From: CAUTNH01 sp963540225
GTDB lineage: Bacteria > Bacillota_I > Bacilli_A > Acholeplasmatales > Acholeplasmataceae
Direction: 5' to 3'
NCBI GenBank assembly: GCA_963540225.1
Contig: CAUTNH010000036.1
Location: forward strand, 1-7,536
Length of the DNA stretch: 7,536 bases
The notes beneath the pieces are model-generated. The model had not been told where the DNA came from. It was given only the letters and a program-made list of their open reading frames with translations, and did no database searches. A program made the translations under genes and the position numbers. Positions 6,234-7,536 of this stretch are shown one piece after another; position 1 is the stretch's first letter, and each line of letters opens with the position of its first letter.

Positions 6234-7449
6234 AAGGTTAGAAAATTTAATAAAGCAAGTTAGCGATAATTCACTTTTAGTAATTTATTCAGGGGATTTA
6301 ATGTATAAAACACTTGATCAAGTTTTTCCTTTTGAAGTTGATAGAAGTTTTTTCTATTATACTGGTTTAAAAGAGGAAACTTCTGCTATTGTTATAAAAA
6401 TTGTAAATGGAAAATATTTTGTAAAATTATATAAACCAATAACAGATTTAGAAAAAGCAAAATGGGTTGGTGGCTTTTTAGATATTTCAGAAGCATCAAA
6501 AATATCTAAAATAGATGCTGTATTAGATAATAAGACAATGCTTTTGGATATATATGAGATTATTAAATCAGGTGATGTTAAAAATGTTTATCTAGCATCA
6601 TATGAAAAATATTATAAATATCCGTTTTACTCTAAAATTGAAAAAGTAGCACAGGAAAATAATTTAAATATAGAATCTCTTATTCCATATATAACAAACC
6701 AAAGACTTATTAAAGATAGTAGCGAGATAAAAGACTTGCAAAAAGCAATTGATATAACAGGTCTTGGCTTAAAAGAAGTTTTAAAAAATATAACTAAAAT
6801 TTCAAATGAAGCAAAAGCACAGGCAATTTTTGAAAAAGTAGTAAAAGAAAATCTTGCAAATATTGCCTTTGATACAATAAGTGCAAGCGGAGATAACGCT
6901 ACAACTCTTCACTATGGTAAAAACAACTCAAAAATTGAGAAAGGCTCACTAATACTACTTGATCTTGGTGCAAGTTATAATTTATATAATGCTGATATTT
7001 CAAGAACTTATCCATTATGTGGTAAGTTTAGTGAAAGACAAAAGATGTTTTATAATATCGTTTTATCAACTAGTAAAAAAGCAATTAAAATGGTAAAACC
7101 CGGAACAAATTACAAAGATATTATAAACTTCGCCAAGGATAATCTTGCAAATGAATTAGTTAAAATTGGAAAAATAAAAGAAAAAGAAGAAATTACGAAA
7201 TATTATTTTCACTCTGTTGGTCATCCCCTTGGTCTTGATGTCCATGATTTAGGAGAACGTGATATCATCCTAAAGCCTGGTATGGTTTTTACAATCGAGC
7301 CAGGTCTTTATATGAAAGATGAAAAAATAGGAATAAGAATAGAAGATGATATTTTAGTAACAGAAAAAGGTAATAAAGTATTATCTAAAAATATATTAAA
7401 AGAAATAGACGAAATAGAAAATTATATTCTAGAAAATAAAGTATGCTAG
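6223..7449 (+). CDS. Xaa-Pro aminopeptidase (M24B, PepP-like)
   Basis: This is a cytosolic dinuclear-metal (usually Mn) peptidase that removes the N-terminal residue from peptides whose second residue is proline. The 408 residues hold an N-terminal aminopeptidase-P domain (about 1-165, with FEVDRSFFYYTGL at 37-49) and a C-terminal pita-bread catalytic domain. The five metal ligands can be placed as Asp247 (LLDLGA), Asp258 (NADISRT), His334 (HSVGHPLGLDVHD), Glu359 (TIEPG) and Glu374 (RIEDD). The supporting histidines His230 (TLHYG), His330 and His341 are present, so it should be active. HxxGHxxGLDVHD and the RTYPLCGKFSERQ stretch fit PepP/AMPP rather than methionine aminopeptidase or creatinase; prolidase is the main alternative. 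The start ATG 6223 follows TGGAG (6211-6215) inside the mutase 3' end. It is the last gene of the operon, and the terminator begins about 40 bases after its TAG. It shares no pathway with the upstream genes beyond nutrient salvage. Confidence 0.93.
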   Translation: MENKRLENLIKQVSDNSLLVIYSGDLMYKTLDQVFPFEVDRSFFYYTGLKEETSAIVIKIVNGKYFVKLYKPITDLEKAKWVGGFLDISEASKISKIDAVLDNKTMLLDIYEIIKSGDVKNVYLASYEKYYKYPFYSKIEKVAQENNLNIESLIPYITNQRLIKDSSEIKDLQKAIDITGLGLKEVLKNITKISNEAKAQAIFEKVVKENLANIAFDTISASGDNATTLHYGKNNSKIEKGSLILLDLGASYNLYNADISRTYPLCGKFSERQKMFYNIVLSTSKKAIKMVKPGTNYKDIINFAKDNLANELVKIGKIKEKEEITKYYFHSVGHPLGLDVHDLGERDIILKPGMVFTIEPGLYMKDEKIGIRIEDDILVTEKGNKVLSKNILKEIDEIENYILENKVC

Positions 7450-7482
7450 GCCTTATTTTATTTTAAGTATTATAATGTTATT

Positions 7483-7535
7483 AAAAAGGGGCTGTAAAGA
7501 AACAAAATAAAAATTGTTTCCTACAGCCTTTTTTT
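7483..7535 (+). terminator. Strong intrinsic terminator, possibly bidirectional
   Basis: A hairpin has an outer 7-bp stem, GGCTGTA (7490-7496) with TACAGCC (7522-7528), and an inner 7-bp stem, GAAACAA (7499-7505) with TTGTTTC (7514-7520). An AA/C internal bulge separates them and the loop is 8 bases (7506-7513). Seven T residues follow at 7529-7535. On the left five A residues (7483-7487) precede the stem, so the minus-strand transcript would also end in a U run, and the element could stop a convergent gene beyond the window. It closes the operon after the peptidase gene. Confidence 0.93.
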
Positions 7536-7536
7536 C

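Noticed and set aside
7471..7476. TATAAT resembling a -10 promoter element after the last gene
   Set aside because: No -35-like sequence lies about 17 bases upstream, and a transcript from here would run straight into the terminator. TATAAT is expected by chance in DNA this A+T-rich.
1..7536. Possible UGA-as-tryptophan code (Mycoplasma-type)
   Set aside because: Tryptophans are encoded by TGG, and the transporter gene and coaX both end at TGA exactly where the family C-termini and the next gene's start are expected.

Overview
The window is very A+T-rich and every gene lies on the + strand, packed end to end with overlaps or very short gaps. Shine-Dalgarno sites are strong (AAGGAGA, GAGGTGA), as in low-GC Firmicutes and their relatives. 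Two genes stop at TGA with the next gene's ribosome site immediately beside them, and tryptophan is encoded by TGG. The organism therefore uses the standard bacterial code, not the Mycoplasma/Spiroplasma code. An Acholeplasma-like or uncultured Mollicutes/Erysipelotrichia-type bacterium is a plausible source, but the window cannot settle the lineage.

Layout, left to right: surE (5'/3'-nucleotidase, missing only a few N-terminal codons at the window edge); a 289-residue protein I do not recognise; deoC (deoxyribose-phosphate aldolase); deoD (purine nucleoside phosphorylase); a membrane protein of the ECF-transporter S-component type, probably for pantothenate; a divergent coaX (type III pantothenate kinase) that overlaps it; a PGM2-type phosphosugar mutase; an M24B Xaa-Pro aminopeptidase; and a strong intrinsic terminator at the right edge. 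The largest gap between genes is 42 bases, so this looks like the 3' part of a single operon. Its promoter lies upstream of the window.

Read as pathways, the operon is mainly for salvage. SurE can dephosphorylate nucleotides to nucleosides. DeoD splits purine (deoxy)nucleosides to base plus (deoxy)ribose-1-phosphate. The mutase, if it acts on pentoses, gives deoxyribose-5-phosphate, and DeoC cleaves that to acetaldehyde and glyceraldehyde-3-phosphate. The S component and CoaX form a second module: vitamin B5 uptake and the first step of CoA synthesis. The terminal peptidase releases amino acids from X-Pro peptides. These are known families in an economical arrangement. The points most worth a second look are the unrecognised protein between surE and deoC, the altered CoaX motifs, and the likely phosphopentomutase role of the mutase. 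I see no mobile element, CRISPR array, RNA gene or clearly new system.
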